A DNA stretch of 35,989 nucleotides from Propionigenium maris DSM 9537 (GTDB lineage: Bacteria > Fusobacteriota > Fusobacteriia > Fusobacteriales > Fusobacteriaceae), in contig NZ_BSDY01000026.1 in the NCBI RefSeq assembly GCF_027925155.1, positions 1 through 35,989 on the forward strand, given 5' to 3'. Under the pieces are notes generated by a model. That model had not been told where the DNA came from, made no database searches, and saw only the letters and a list, made by a program, of their open reading frames with translations. The translations under genes and the position numbers were made by a program. Positions 10,701 to 20,125 of this stretch are shown piece by piece. How positions within the stretch are numbered: the stretch's first letter is position 1; every line of letters begins with the position of its first letter.

Positions 10701-11681
10701 TACAGAGAGCTATATGTTAAGGAACTTCACGATGAGAAGTATGATGTTGATGAATACCTTGCAATTAAGCCGGTAGAATCAGGAGACATCAACCCAAGAA
10801 TCGTTCTATTCAACGAGGCAGGGGAAAACATTGGAACTTACAACATCCCATTCGGAGCTTACCTAATGGTTAAGGAAGGGGAAGAAGTTAAGAAGGGACA
10901 GACTATTGCTAAGATAATCCCAGAGGGATCTGGTACTAAGGATATCACTGGAGGTCTTCCAAGAGTCCAGGAGCTATTCGAGGCTAGAAACCCTAAAGGA
11001 AAGGCTATGCTTTCTGAGATCGACGGTAAGGTAGAGGTAACTAGTAAGAAGAAGAAGGGTATGAGAGTAATCTACATCAGATCTACTACAGACTCGGAAG
11101 ATTACAAAGAGTACCTAGTACCAGTTGGAGAGCACCTAGTTGTAACTGACGGAATGCTTGTAAAGGCAGGAGACAAGATGACAGAGGGAGCTATCTCACC
11201 ACACGACGTTCTTGCAATCAAGGGACTAGTAGCAGCAGAGCAGTTCATCCTAGAATCTGTACAGCAAGTATATAGAGAGCAGGGAGTAACTGTAAACGAT
11301 AAGCACATTGAGATTATCGTTAAGCAGATGTTTAAGAAGGTAAGAATCACTGATTCTGGATCTTCATTACTTCTTGAGGATGAAGTTGTAGAAAAGATCA
11401 CAGTAGATATAGAGAATGAGCAGTTAAGAAAAGAAGGTAAGGCTGAGATTAAGTATGTACCGGTAATTCAAGGTATTACTAAGGCCGCAGTTAACACTGG
11501 AAGCTTCATTTCAGCAGCATCATTCCAGGAAACTACCAAGGTTCTTTCAAATGCAGCTATCGAAGGTAAGGTAGACTACCTTGAGGGTCTGAAGGAAAAC
11601 GTAATTATAGGTAAGAAGATACCGGCAGGTACTGGTTTCTCTGCTTATAAGAACCTTGTTCCAGTAAAGAAAGAAGATTAA
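7737..11681 (+). CDS. rpoC: RNA polymerase beta' subunit
   Basis: This 1314-aa subunit holds the catalytic Mg. The active-site motif [12 protein letters not shown] is at residues 447-458. The N-terminal zinc ribbon is CxC (59, 61) then CxxC (74, 77), and the second zinc site appears as [11 protein letters not shown] with [11 protein letters not shown]. The bridge-helix/trigger-loop region contains [17 protein letters not shown]. The gene is complete and ends 1 nt before a strong terminator that closes the whole polymerase operon. Confidence 0.98.
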   Translation: MGIKNFEKIRIRLASPDKIEEWSFGEVTKPETINYRTLNPEMDGLFCERIFGPTKDWECACGKYKRMRYKGLVCEKCGVEVTRAKVRRERMGHIGLAAPVSHIWYSKGTPNKMSLILGISPKELESVLYFARYIVTEAGETNLKEGKILTEREYKLYRQQHGRAFQAQMGAEAILKLLSKINLEELQVELEKELEDVTSSQKRKKLVKRLKIVRDFIASGNKPEWMILGNVPVIPADLRPMVQLDGGRFATSDLNDLYRRVINRNNRLKKLLEIKAPEIVVKNEKRMLQEAVDALIDNGRRGKPVVAQNNRELKSLSDMLKGKQGRFRQNLLGKRVDYSARSVIVVGPSLKMNQCGIPKKMALELYKPFIMRELVQRELASNIKTAKKLVEEADDKVWDVIEDVIQDHPVLLNRAPTLHRLSIQAFQPVLIEGKAIRLHPLVCSAFNADFDGDQMAVHLMLSPEAIMEAKLLMLAPNNIIHPANGEPIAVPSQDMVMGCYYMTEEKPGAPGEGLTFSNKEQALTAYDCGQVETHAIIKVRINGEILETTPGRILFNEMLPEENRMYNVTFGKGPLKKLIAKLYEMHGFALTSELINDIKNFGYHYATFAGVTVGIEDLEVPAAKKEILAKADEDVAQIEQDYRDGKIINEERYQKTVAVWSTATNDVTEAMMGNLDPFNPVYMMANSGARGSIAQMRQLGAMRGLMADTTGRIIEVPIKANFREGLTVLEFFMSSHGARKGLADTALRTADSGYLTRRLVDISHEVIVNSDDCGTHEGIEVAELVSEGSVIEKLEERINGRVLLEDLVHEGEVIAPRNTLIGKELVDKINELEIKKVAIRSPLTCKLEKGVCRKCYGKDLSNHKDILIGEAVGVIAAQSIGEPGTQLTMRTFHTGGVASTSTAANSIKAENSGMISFRDVKILENEETGEKIVVSQSAKLIIGNYDYEIASGSILQVEEGQIVEAGDILVTFDPYHIPIIADLDGRVEYRELYVKELHDEKYDVDEYLAIKPVESGDINPRIVLFNEAGENIGTYNIPFGAYLMVKEGEEVKKGQTIAKIIPEGSGTKDITGGLPRVQELFEARNPKGKAMLSEIDGKVEVTSKKKKGMRVIYIRSTTDSEDYKEYLVPVGEHLVVTDGMLVKAGDKMTEGAISPHDVLAIKGLVAAEQFILESVQQVYREQGVTVNDKHIEIIVKQMFKKVRITDSGSSLLLEDEVVEKITVDIENEQLRKEGKAEIKYVPVIQGITKAAVNTGSFISAASFQETTKVLSNAAIEGKVDYLEGLKENVIIGKKIPAGTGFSAYKNLVPVKKED

Positions 11682-11682
11682 T

Positions 11683-11710
11683 AAAATAGGCGGCTTTTGT
11701 CGCCTATTTT
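11683..11710 (+). terminator. Intrinsic terminator of the rpoBC operon
   Basis: The perfect 10-bp stem aaaataggcg (11683-11692)/cgcctatttt (11701-11710) has an 8-nt loop and T-rich 3' arm. The A-rich 5' arm makes it bidirectional in principle. Confidence 0.88.
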
Positions 11711-11746
11711 CATATATTAACTTGAAAGGGGTCGGGTGAACATAAG

Positions 11747-12625
11747 ATGAGAAGCATGACGGGTTATTCCAAGCACATCTTTGAAGATGAGAGCTACAGG
11801 ATCAAGATAGAGATAAAGAGTGTTAATAACAAGAATCTTAACCTCAAGGTGAAACTTCCATATATCCTTAATTTCCTAGAAAACAGAATTAAGGCTGAGT
11901 TTTCCAAGAGGGTTTCCAGGGGTTCAGTGGACCTGAGGATAGATTTTGAAGATAAGGTAGAGCAGGAAAACTTATTTGAATACAATAAAAATATTGCAGT
12001 TTCATATATGAAGGTATTAAACAGTCTTGAAAAGGACCTGGGCGAGAAATTCAGCAACAAGATGGATATCCTTCTGAAACAGCCAAATGTAGTTAAGAAG
12101 AATGAGACTGAGGTAGATGAGGCTGCCTACTCTGAGGTTCTCCTTAAAAATCTTCACACTTGTTTAGATTCCTTCATCGAGATGAAGGAGGAGGAGGGAG
12201 CAAGGCTGAGAACTTACTTCCTTGAAAGGCTAGAGATAATAGGAAAGAATGTAGAGGAGATAGACAGAAACAGGGGAAGGGTTGTAGAGGAGTACAAAGC
12301 AAACCTTCTTGATAAGCTATCCAAGTTAAATGAAAAGATAGATTACAGTGAAGCTGATATTCTAAGGGAGATACTGTTATTTACAGATAAATCGGATATA
12401 TCTGAAGAGGTATCGAGACTAAAGAGTCACTTAGAGCAGTTTGACCTTGAAATAGAAAAAAATGAAGACAGCTGTGGAAAGAAACTTGATTTCATACTTC
12501 AGGAGATATTCAGAGAGCTGAACACCAGCGGTGTAAAGTGTAACCTTTATGATATATCCAAGCTTGTAGTAGAGTGCAAGAATGAGGTAGAAAAGATAAG
12601 GGAGCAGCTATTAAACATAGAATAG
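11747..12625 (+). CDS. yicC: YicC/YloC-family endoribonuclease
   Basis: This 292-aa protein has the family start MRSMTGYSKHIFEDESYRI and the C-terminal DUF1732 segment with SDISEEVSRLKSHLEQF and GKKLDFILQEIFRELNT. Members have been shown to act as RNases in E. coli and Bacillus. The middle is a long charged helical region. It starts an operon, yicC-remA-gmk-rpoZ-apbE, that follows rpoC, and the first four genes keep an order known from Firmicutes. The RBS is aaaggggt with a suboptimal distance. Confidence 0.9.
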   Translation: MRSMTGYSKHIFEDESYRIKIEIKSVNNKNLNLKVKLPYILNFLENRIKAEFSKRVSRGSVDLRIDFEDKVEQENLFEYNKNIAVSYMKVLNSLEKDLGEKFSNKMDILLKQPNVVKKNETEVDEAAYSEVLLKNLHTCLDSFIEMKEEEGARLRTYFLERLEIIGKNVEEIDRNRGRVVEEYKANLLDKLSKLNEKIDYSEADILREILLFTDKSDISEEVSRLKSHLEQFDLEIEKNEDSCGKKLDFILQEIFRELNTSGVKCNLYDISKLVVECKNEVEKIREQLLNIE

Positions 12626-12634
12626 GAGAGCTAT

Positions 12635-12874
12635 ATGAAGCCGATAAATATTGGGTTTGGAAATATGGTTGTAGATGCTAGAATAGTGGGGATAATTGCT
12701 CCCGATTCAGCTCCAAGCAGAAGGCTGAAGGAGGAAGCAAGGGCACAGAATAAGCTTATCGATGCTACCTTTGGTAGGAAGACGAGAGCTCTAATTATAA
12801 CAGATTCTGATCATGTTATCATGTCAGCAATCAACCCTGAAACTATAGCATCCAGAATAGAAAAAGGAGAGTAG
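12635..12874 (+). CDS. remA: RemA-like regulator (DUF370)
   Basis: This 79-aa member of the DUF370/RemA family is recognised by [24 protein letters not shown] and [11 protein letters not shown], then a conserved [20 protein letters not shown]. In Bacillus subtilis RemA is a DNA-binding activator of biofilm matrix genes and forms ring-like oligomers. In other phyla it is a conserved neighbour of gmk with unclear role. It overlaps no gene; gmk starts 1 nt after its stop, so the two are translationally coupled. Confidence 0.88.
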   Translation: MKPINIGFGNMVVDARIVGIIAPDSAPSRRLKEEARAQNKLIDATFGRKTRALIITDSDHVIMSAINPETIASRIEKGE

Positions 12875-12875
12875 A

Positions 12876-13430
12876 ATGGCAAAGGGAAATCTATTTGTTG
12901 TTTCAGGTCCAAGTGGAGCAGGGAAATCAACAGTTTGTAAAAAAGTTAGAAGGATGCTGGGAATTAATCTGGCTACTTCCGCTACAACAAGAGCACCAAG
13001 AGAGGGAGAGGTAAACGGAAGAGAGTATCACTTCCTTTCAATGGCAGAGTTTGAAGCTAAGATAGAAAACAAGGAGTTTATCGAGTACGCAAATGTACAC
13101 GGAAACTACTACGGAACTCTCAAGAGTGAGGTAGAGGACAGACTTTCCAAGGGAGAAAATATAATCCTTGAGATAGATGTACAGGGGGGAGTTCAGGTAA
13201 GAGATGTCTATCCTGAAGTAAACCTGATCTTCTTTAAGACTCCAACTAAGGCTGAACTTGAAAAGAGGCTTAGAGGAAGAGGAACTGAAAGTGAGGAGAC
13301 TGTACAGCTGAGACTGGCTAACTCTCTAAAGGAATATGACTTTGAGGATCAGTATGATGATGTAGTTATCAACCGTACTGTAGAGCAGGCCTGTGAAGAT
13401 CTTATAAAGATCATCGAAAGCCACAACTAG
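12876..13430 (+). CDS. gmk: Guanylate kinase
   Basis: This enzyme phosphorylates GMP to GDP using ATP, in purine nucleotide metabolism. It is 184 aa, the usual length. The P-loop GPSGAGKST is at residues 11-19, the GMP-binding segment TRAPREGEVNGREYHF follows, and the lid region includes RLRGRGTESEETVQLRLANS. The aggagag RBS overlaps the end of remA. Confidence 0.97.
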   Translation: MAKGNLFVVSGPSGAGKSTVCKKVRRMLGINLATSATTRAPREGEVNGREYHFLSMAEFEAKIENKEFIEYANVHGNYYGTLKSEVEDRLSKGENIILEIDVQGGVQVRDVYPEVNLIFFKTPTKAELEKRLRGRGTESEETVQLRLANSLKEYDFEDQYDDVVINRTVEQACEDLIKIIESHN

Positions 13431-13492
13431 AATTCAAGAAAAACAATAAATATGTTAAAATAGATGTATTTTATGAAACAGGAGGAACTGAT

Positions 13493-13708
13493 ATGAAAAA
13501 AGATGTATCATTTGATGAAGCACTATCAAAAATACCTAATAAATATGTACTTACAACTGTAGCTGGTAAGAGAGCAAGAGACCTTGGAAATGGTGAGGAG
13601 CTGCTAGTTAAGAGCTACAAGAAGGACACTATTGTAAAGAAAGCACTTAGAGAAATTTATTACGACAAGATTACTTACACGGATATGTCGGAAGCCGAGG
13701 CTGAGTAA
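13493..13708 (+). CDS. rpoZ: RNA polymerase omega subunit
   Basis: This 71-aa omega subunit aids beta' folding and assembly. It has the family segment LSKIPNKYVLTTVAGKRAR followed by a conserved AL-REI helix. It sits in the standard position after gmk, here with a 62-nt gap. The gap contains ttaaaat, which could be a -10 of a minor promoter, but no convincing -35 is visible. A good aggagga RBS precedes the ATG. Confidence 0.93.
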   Translation: MKKDVSFDEALSKIPNKYVLTTVAGKRARDLGNGEELLVKSYKKDTIVKKALREIYYDKITYTDMSEAEAE

Positions 13709-13710
13709 TT

Positions 13711-14697
13711 ATGAGGAAAGGATTATTAATTATATTAATAATCCTTTCTCTTTTTGGGTGTGGAAGCAGGGAACCCCAAAGAGTTGAAAGGGAAAAGTTT
13801 TTATTTGGAACCTATATTAAGATTATAGTGTATGATGAGGACACAAAGCTTGCTGAAAAAGCTATAGAGGCAGCCTTTAGGGAGATAGCCAGAATAGATG
13901 CCAAGATGAACAACCACTCTGAAGGAAGCCTTATAGATAAAATAAACAAAAGCACTGAGAAGAGAGTAGAGATAGATGAGGAGGGGGAGAGGATCCTAGG
14001 GGAAGTGAAGAGAGTGTATAAACTTTCCAAGGGAGGCTTTGATATAACTCTTCGTCCGCTTCTGGAAACCTGGGGATTTACTGTGGATGGTGGGGAGAGG
14101 GTTCCCACTCCTGAGGAGATAGAGGAAGCTCTCAGTAAGGTAGATTACTCCAAGGTGAAGATAGAGGGAGGTTACCTTACCTTTGATGCCCCTGTGGAAA
14201 AGATAGATACGGGAGCTTTTCTAAAGGGGTATGCCATAGCCCAGGCCAAGCTCCTAATGGAGGATATGGGGATAAAAAGCGCCTTTATAACATCTATATC
14301 CAGTATTGAAACCATAGGGACTAAACCTGGAGGAGTCAAGTGGAGGATAGGAATACAAAATCCAAGCAACCCAAGGGAGATTCTGAAGGTTGCCAATCTA
14401 GATGACAAAGCTATGGGTGTATCTGGAGACTATCAGACCTTTGTGGAGATAGACGGGAAGAAGTATCACCATATACTGAGCACTAAAGATGGTTATCCTA
14501 TAAGGGATAAGAAGATGGTAGTGGTAATCTGCGAGGATGGATATACTGCAGACCTCTACTCTACAGCCTTCTTCTCTATGAAAATAGAGGATATAATGAA
14601 CTATGTTGAAACACAAAATGACCTAGAAGTTCTTATTGTGGACGAAAATTCTAAAATAGTTATTTCTAGCGGATTTAGTGCATTTTTAGACAAATAA
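13711..14697 (+). CDS. apbE: FAD:protein FMN transferase, lipoprotein (ApbE family)
   Basis: This 328-aa protein has a lipoprotein signal peptide with lipobox LFGC (Cys17). ApbE enzymes attach FMN from FAD to Thr residues of redox proteins such as Rnf and Nqr subunits outside the cytoplasmic membrane. Family landmarks include FGTYIKIIVYDE, GGFDITLRPLLETWGF, KIDTGAFLKGYAIAQAK and the HILSTKDGYPI segment. It begins 2 nt after rpoZ. Oddities: the usual DxGGIAKG-type loop reads DTGAFLKG, and the expected Gly-Gly-Asn segment is replaced by ITSISSIET, so activity could be altered. Fusobacteria use Rnf, which is a plausible target. Confidence 0.85.
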   Translation: MRKGLLIILIILSLFGCGSREPQRVEREKFLFGTYIKIIVYDEDTKLAEKAIEAAFREIARIDAKMNNHSEGSLIDKINKSTEKRVEIDEEGERILGEVKRVYKLSKGGFDITLRPLLETWGFTVDGGERVPTPEEIEEALSKVDYSKVKIEGGYLTFDAPVEKIDTGAFLKGYAIAQAKLLMEDMGIKSAFITSISSIETIGTKPGGVKWRIGIQNPSNPREILKVANLDDKAMGVSGDYQTFVEIDGKKYHHILSTKDGYPIRDKKMVVVICEDGYTADLYSTAFFSMKIEDIMNYVETQNDLEVLIVDENSKIVISSGFSAFLDK

Positions 14698-14710
14698 TTA
14701 AAAAATTCCC

Positions 14711-14739
14711 TTGAAATAACTCCTTTAATGTAATATACT
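14711..14739 (+). promoter_or_regulatory. Sigma-70 promoter for hppA
   Basis: TTGAAA (14711-14716) and TATACT (14734-14739) are separated by 17 nt, about 40 nt before the hppA start. No terminator was seen after apbE, so read-through is also possible. Confidence 0.75.
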
Positions 14740-14780
14740 CCTATTGGGCTAAAGTATAAAACATTGATAAGGGGGACAAA

Positions 14781-16766
14781 ATGGAACAATTTATTTATCT
14801 AGGAGCTATTTCGGGTCTAATAGCCTTAGCAGCATCGTTTTTCTACTCTAAGAAGGTAGATAGTTATGATATCAATATCGATAGGGTCGCTGAGATCACA
14901 GAGGCAATCAGAGAGGGTGCAATGGCCTTTCTTATGGCAGAGTACAAGATCTTAGTTTGGTTTGTAGCAGGAGTAGCAGCACTACTAGGAATCTTCCTGA
15001 CACCGGGAGTTGCAGTGACATTTGTGCTGGGAGCGGTAACATCAGCTGTGGCTGGAAATGTAGGTATGAGAATAGCAACTAAAGCAAATGGAAGAACTTC
15101 AATTGCAGCTAAGGAAGGGGGGCTTTCCAAGGCACTAGATGTTGCATTTGCAGGTGGAGCAGTAATGGGACTTGCAGTAGTAGGGCTGGGTCTTATTGGT
15201 TTATCTGTATTAACAATGGTATTTAACTGGAATATGGAAGTAATTACTGGATTTGGTATGGGAGCTTCATCGATCGCACTATTCGCAAGAGTAGGGGGAG
15301 GAATCTACACTAAAGCAGCAGACGTAGGAGCTGACCTAGTAGGTAAGGTAGAAGCAGGAATTCCTGAGGATGATCCGAGAAACCCAGCAACTATCGCAGA
15401 TAACGTTGGAGACAATGTTGGAGACGTAGCAGGAATGGGAGCTGACTTATTTGAGTCGTATGTAGGGTCTATGATCGCAACAATGTCTCTAGGGGCAGTA
15501 GCAGCTTCTAATGTAGCAGGACACATGATTGCGCCAATCCTTATAGCTGCAGTAGGAATTATTGCGTCTATCATCGCAACATTTACAGTAAAGACTGAAA
15601 ACCCAGATGAGGTTTATCATAAATTAGAAAACGGTACTAGAATAGCAGGAGTGTTATCACTAGCAGGATCATTTGGAATTGTTAAGTTCCTAGGTCTAGA
15701 GATGGGAGTGTTCTATGCAATCGTAGCAGGACTGGTAGCAGGACTTGTTATAGCTCACTTTACAGGAGTATATACTGATACTGGAAGAAAGGCTGTAAAC
15801 AGAATCTCAGACGCAGCATCAACTGGTGGAGCTACAGCTATCATCGAGGGTCTAGCTGTAGGAATGGAATCAACTGTAGCACCTATTCTAGTAATAGCAG
15901 TAGCTATCATGGTTGCATTTAACTTTGCAGGAGTATATGGAATTGCAATTGCAGCGGTAGGAATGCTTGCTACAGCTGGAATGGTAGTAGCAGTAGATGC
16001 TTATGGTCCAGTAGCAGATAATGCAGGTGGAATTGCTGAGATGTGTGAGCTTCCTTCAGAGGTAAGAGAGTGTACTGACCAGCTAGATGCAGTTGGAAAC
16101 TCAACAGCAGCAGTAGGTAAAGGTTTTGCTATCGGATCTGCAGCACTGACAGCTTTATCGTTATTCGTAGCATATAAGGAAGCAGTTCAGGCAAGAACTG
16201 GAGAGCTTCTGATTATAGACGTAACTAACCCTGAGGTAATAGCAGGACTATTCATCGGAGGAATGCTTACATTCCTATTTGCGGCACTTACTATGACAGC
16301 AGTAGGTAAGGCAGCTATGGAGATGGTTGAAGAGGTTAGAAGACAGTTCAGAGAGATTCCTGGAATCATGGAGGGAACTGCTAAGCCTGACCACAGAAGA
16401 TGTATCGAGATCTCTACTCAGTCATCGTTAAAGGAAATGGTAGTACCTGGAGTACTTGCAGTATTAGCACCAGTTCTTGTGGGAATGTGGTCTGTACAGG
16501 CTCTAGGAGGTCTTCTTGCAGGAGCGCTAGTATCTGGAATCCTTATGGCTATTATGATGGCCAATGCTGGTGGAGCTTGGGATAACGCTAAGAAACAGAT
16601 TGAGAGCGGATACAAGGGAGACGGTAAGGGGTCTGACAGACATAAGGCAGCAGTTGTTGGAGATACTGTAGGAGATCCATTTAAGGATACTTCAGGACCA
16701 TCTCTGAACATCCTTATCAAACTTATGTCAATTGTATCACTTGTACTAGTACCACTATTCGTATAA
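14781..16766 (+). CDS. hppA: Membrane-bound ion-pumping pyrophosphatase, K+-dependent, probably Na+-transporting
   Basis: This 661-aa polytopic inner-membrane protein couples pyrophosphate hydrolysis to ion export. The substrate-site segments [11 protein letters not shown] (181-191) and [21 protein letters not shown] (starting at 207) are intact, as is the C-terminal [14 protein letters not shown]. Ala443 in GNSTAA marks the K+-dependent class (K+-independent enzymes have Lys there). Glu225 in LFESY is at the position typical of Na+-PPases such as the Thermotoga enzyme, rather than one helix turn later as in plant H+-PPases; Na+ transport, possibly with H+, is therefore inferred. A strong promoter and terminator make it monocistronic. 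Confidence 0.93.
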   Translation: MEQFIYLGAISGLIALAASFFYSKKVDSYDINIDRVAEITEAIREGAMAFLMAEYKILVWFVAGVAALLGIFLTPGVAVTFVLGAVTSAVAGNVGMRIATKANGRTSIAAKEGGLSKALDVAFAGGAVMGLAVVGLGLIGLSVLTMVFNWNMEVITGFGMGASSIALFARVGGGIYTKAADVGADLVGKVEAGIPEDDPRNPATIADNVGDNVGDVAGMGADLFESYVGSMIATMSLGAVAASNVAGHMIAPILIAAVGIIASIIATFTVKTENPDEVYHKLENGTRIAGVLSLAGSFGIVKFLGLEMGVFYAIVAGLVAGLVIAHFTGVYTDTGRKAVNRISDAASTGGATAIIEGLAVGMESTVAPILVIAVAIMVAFNFAGVYGIAIAAVGMLATAGMVVAVDAYGPVADNAGGIAEMCELPSEVRECTDQLDAVGNSTAAVGKGFAIGSAALTALSLFVAYKEAVQARTGELLIIDVTNPEVIAGLFIGGMLTFLFAALTMTAVGKAAMEMVEEVRRQFREIPGIMEGTAKPDHRRCIEISTQSSLKEMVVPGVLAVLAPVLVGMWSVQALGGLLAGALVSGILMAIMMANAGGAWDNAKKQIESGYKGDGKGSDRHKAAVVGDTVGDPFKDTSGPSLNILIKLMSIVSLVLVPLFV

Positions 16767-16790
16767 AGGTAATGATATAACTTATATTAC

Positions 16791-16823
16791 AAAGGAGCGC
16801 TGAAAATCTTTCAGCGCTCCTTT
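16791..16823 (+). terminator. Terminator after hppA
   Basis: A perfect 15-bp stem runs from 16791-16805 to 16809-16823 with a 3-nt loop (atc), A-rich at the start and T-rich at the end, so it can act in both directions. Confidence 0.88.
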
Positions 16824-16911
16824 ATATTTATCTCCCTTTATATTATTTTAAAATAATGAAATGAATTAACCTTTAAAACCGATTAAATCCTTATTAAAAT
16901 GGTAAGAAGTA

Positions 16912-16940
16912 TTGAAAAATGATAAAAAATGTACTATACT
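16912..16940 (+). promoter_or_regulatory. Sigma-70 promoter for dnaG-rpoD
   Basis: TTGAAA (16912-16917), 17-nt spacer, TATACT (16935-16940). The hexamers and spacing are identical to the hppA promoter. The leader to dnaG is about 55 nt. Confidence 0.75.
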
Positions 16941-17002
16941 ATAAAATGGCAGTTTTATTCGGAAGATAAAAAAAATTATAGTATTTTGGAGTAGGGGAAG
17001 AG

Positions 17003-18799
17003 ATGAAATATAGTCCTGAAGACATTGAAAAGCTTAGAAATCAATTGAATATAGTAGAAGTCGTTGGTGAATATGTTGAGCTGAAGAGGTCAGGCGCTAA
17101 TTTTAAGGGACTTTGTCCCTTTCACAAGGATAACAACCCCTCATTTACAGTAAGTCCCAGCAAAAACATATGCAAGTGTTTTGTGTGTGGTGCCGGTGGA
17201 GATCCTCTTAAGTTTTATACAGAGTACAATAAGTTGACCTTTCCCCAGGGGATAAAGGAATTAAATGAAAAGTATAATCTGGGTATAAAACCTGTAAGAG
17301 GCTATACAGAGAAGCAGGATACCAACAGGAAGTACCACGATATAGTGGAGGACGCTCTGGAATACTTTAATGAAAGGATATTTTCAAATGAAGGCCGGGA
17401 GGCTTTGGAGTACCTTTCCAAGAGGCAATTTAAACCAGACTTCATAAGGGAGAATAATATTGGATTTGCCCCAAGAGGATGGAATAACTTGTCGGACCAC
17501 CTTCTTAACAAGGGCCACGATATAAGAGATATTATAACTGTGGGACTTGCAAAGGATGGAGAGAAGGGCCACTACGACACCTTCCGTAACAGAGTTATAT
17601 TCCCTATACATTCACCCAGCGGGAATGTAATCGCTTTCGGTGGTAGAACTTTAGAGGACAAAAAGGAGATACCTAAGTATATAAACTCCCCAGAAAGCCC
17701 TATATTCCATAAGGGACGAAATCTCTATGGAATGAAGGAGAGAGGAAGCGTAATCAGAAGAAAAGCTTACTCTATCTTGATGGAGGGTTACATGGATGTC
17801 TTGTCAGCTCACTCCTTTGGATTTGATGTGGCGGTAGCATCGCTGGGAACAGCTTTTACAGATGATCAGGCAAAACTTTTAAAGAGGTATACATCCAATG
17901 TAATAATAGCCTTTGATATGGACAATGCCGGAAGATTTGCTGCAGAAAAAACAGGAATAGTGCTCAAGGCACATGGTTTTAATATAAGGGTTCTGGAGCT
18001 TAAGAATGCTAAAGATCCAGATGAATTTTTAAAGAAGTATGGAAAACAGGAATTCCTTAAGCATGTAAAGGGGTCTAAGGAAATATTTGACTATTTGTAT
18101 GAGTTTTACGTCAAAGAATATGACCTTTCTAACTTAATGGCGAAACAAAATTTTATAAACAGGTTTAAAGAATTCTTCCAAAATGTTGAGACCGATCTTG
18201 AAAAATCCCTCTATATTGACAAACTATCCAAATCTTTAGATGTAGACAAAGAGCTGCTCAAAGAGACACTCATAATCAATAACAAGAAGATAATTTCTGA
18301 AAAGAAAAGATACGAGGTTCCCTCTCCTCCCGAGAGAAGAAGGGAGATAGATAAGCTGGAACTTCTTAGCTTACAGATTGTGCTGCACAGTCCGGAACTT
18401 ATAAGATATTTTATAGATAAGAGGGTTGAGGATGGCCTGGTTTATAAAATATTTCAATATTTAGGTGAAGGAACTTTTGATGCAGATACGAAGAAAGATG
18501 TTATGAAAGAAATATTGAATGATGATAATTTTGAGGAATCGGAGAAGGTTAAGATACTTGAAATAGGAACTAATTCCATGGAATATTCCAATGAAAGTAT
18601 ATTAAAGGATGACTTTTTAGAAGCTCTTGGTGGATGGCTTCGAAGGGAAATCAAGGAGCACTTGGAAGAGTGCAAGATGAATCATAGGATGGCAGAGTGG
18701 TTTAAGGTGAGGATGATTCAGGAAAAGATGAATAACGGGATCCTGAATTTGGAAGAGATTGAAAAATTATATGACGAACTTAAAAAGTTAACCTTTTAG
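17003..18799 (+). CDS. dnaG: DNA primase
   Basis: This 598-aa primase makes RNA primers for replication. The N-terminal zinc-binding domain has C38-x2-H41 and C59-x2-C62 in GLCPFHKDN and KCFVCGAGG. The central Toprim fold is seen in SILMEGYMDVLSAHSFG, ASLGTAFT and the acidic IIAFDMDNAGR. The C-terminal helicase-interacting region after about residue 430 is charged and less conserved. It is followed by rpoD 24 nt downstream, the conserved primase-sigma pair of the macromolecular synthesis operon, here without rpsU. Confidence 0.97.
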   Translation: MKYSPEDIEKLRNQLNIVEVVGEYVELKRSGANFKGLCPFHKDNNPSFTVSPSKNICKCFVCGAGGDPLKFYTEYNKLTFPQGIKELNEKYNLGIKPVRGYTEKQDTNRKYHDIVEDALEYFNERIFSNEGREALEYLSKRQFKPDFIRENNIGFAPRGWNNLSDHLLNKGHDIRDIITVGLAKDGEKGHYDTFRNRVIFPIHSPSGNVIAFGGRTLEDKKEIPKYINSPESPIFHKGRNLYGMKERGSVIRRKAYSILMEGYMDVLSAHSFGFDVAVASLGTAFTDDQAKLLKRYTSNVIIAFDMDNAGRFAAEKTGIVLKAHGFNIRVLELKNAKDPDEFLKKYGKQEFLKHVKGSKEIFDYLYEFYVKEYDLSNLMAKQNFINRFKEFFQNVETDLEKSLYIDKLSKSLDVDKELLKETLIINNKKIISEKKRYEVPSPPERRREIDKLELLSLQIVLHSPELIRYFIDKRVEDGLVYKIFQYLGEGTFDADTKKDVMKEILNDDNFEESEKVKILEIGTNSMEYSNESILKDDFLEALGGWLRREIKEHLEECKMNHRMAEWFKVRMIQEKMNNGILNLEEIEKLYDELKKLTF

Positions 18800-18823
18800 G
18801 AAATAGAGGAGGCACATAGGGTT

Positions 18824-20014
18824 ATGAAAGAATTTATTAAAAACGATAAGGCTCGTGCACTTATTAGGAAAGCAATTGAAAAGAAGATAATGACCTTCGA
18901 AGAAGTGAATGAAGCTCTTCAAGATGATTTCCCTGTAGACAAGATTGAATTTCTTATTAATGGTATGATTGAGCAGGGAATAAAGATAGTAAAATCTAAA
19001 GACCTTCCAAAGGAAGCTCCTAAGAAGAAGGTTGAAAAGAAGGTTGAAGAACCGGTAATCAAGGTAATTTCCAAGGGGAAGAAAGCAGATCTACAACAGG
19101 AGGGTGAGTTTGATCCTGCAGCTGTAGAGCTTGTATCTGAAGAGGACCTTTCTACAGAGAAGCTTCTTTCTGGAAACCTAGGGGTAGATGTTGATGAGCC
19201 TATAAAGATGTACCTAAGAGAGATTGGACAGGTATCTCTATTAACCCATGAGCAGGAGATAGAATATGCTAAGGGTGCTGCCGAGGGAGATGAGTGGTCT
19301 ACTCAGCAGCTGGTAGAGGCGAACCTTAGACTGGTAGTAAGTATCGCTAAAAAGCATACTAACAGAGGACTGAAGCTTCTAGACCTTATCCAAGAGGGGA
19401 ACATCGGTCTGATGAAGGCAGTTGAAAAGTTTGAGTATACTAAGGGATACAAGTTCTCAACTTATGCTACATGGTGGATAAGACAGGCTATAACAAGAGC
19501 TATAGCTGACCAAGGTAGAACAATCAGAATACCTGTACACATGATAGAAACTATAAATAAGATAAAGAAGGAGAGCAGAATCTACCTTCAGGAAACTGGT
19601 AAGGACGCTACACCAGAGGTATTAGCTGAGAGACTGGGAATGGAAACTGAAAAGGTAAAGGCAATCCTAGAGATGAACCAGGACCCTATCTCACTGGAGA
19701 CACCTGTGGGATCTGAGGAGGACAGTGAGCTTGGAGACTTCGTAGAGGACAACAAGATGCTGAGCCCATATGAGCAGACAAACAGAAACCTTCTAAAGGA
19801 GCAGCTAAATGATGTCCTTGAAACTCTAAGTGAGAGAGAGGAAAAGGTACTTAGATTCAGATACGGATTAGATGACGGTTGCCCTAGAACTCTTGAGGAA
19901 GTAGGAAAGATATTTAAGGTTACAAGGGAAAGAATCAGACAGATCGAGGTGAAAGCACTTAGAAAGCTTAGACACCCAAGCAGAAGAAAAAAATTAGAAG
20001 ATTTTAGAATGTAA
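18824..20014 (+). CDS. rpoD: Primary sigma factor RpoD (sigma-70/SigA)
   Basis: This 396-aa housekeeping sigma is of SigA size, without the long insertion of E. coli sigma-70. Region 1.1-like helices are at 1-60, followed by a charged linker. Region 1.2 begins at [12 protein letters not shown] (124-135). Region 2 has [31 protein letters not shown] and the -10 recognition segment [17 protein letters not shown]. Region 4 carries [20 protein letters not shown]. All are intact. A terminator follows, so the next sigma gene is transcribed separately. Confidence 0.97.
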   Translation: MKEFIKNDKARALIRKAIEKKIMTFEEVNEALQDDFPVDKIEFLINGMIEQGIKIVKSKDLPKEAPKKKVEKKVEEPVIKVISKGKKADLQQEGEFDPAAVELVSEEDLSTEKLLSGNLGVDVDEPIKMYLREIGQVSLLTHEQEIEYAKGAAEGDEWSTQQLVEANLRLVVSIAKKHTNRGLKLLDLIQEGNIGLMKAVEKFEYTKGYKFSTYATWWIRQAITRAIADQGRTIRIPVHMIETINKIKKESRIYLQETGKDATPEVLAERLGMETEKVKAILEMNQDPISLETPVGSEEDSELGDFVEDNKMLSPYEQTNRNLLKEQLNDVLETLSEREEKVLRFRYGLDDGCPRTLEEVGKIFKVTRERIRQIEVKALRKLRHPSRRKKLEDFRM

Positions 20015-20025
20015 TCAGTATAATG

Positions 20026-20050
20026 ATTAGGAGCTATTGCTCCTAATTTT
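20026..20050 (+). terminator. Terminator after rpoD
   Basis: The 9-bp stem attaggagc (20026-20034)/gctcctaat (20039-20047) with a 4-nt loop is followed by tttta. It separates rpoD from the second sigma gene. Confidence 0.83.
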
Positions 20051-20125
20051 TATTTAAGATTCCATTTATTAAGTATAAAACAAGAGGACAAAGAGTGTAT
20101 AATAGGATACAGAGAGGTGAATGAG

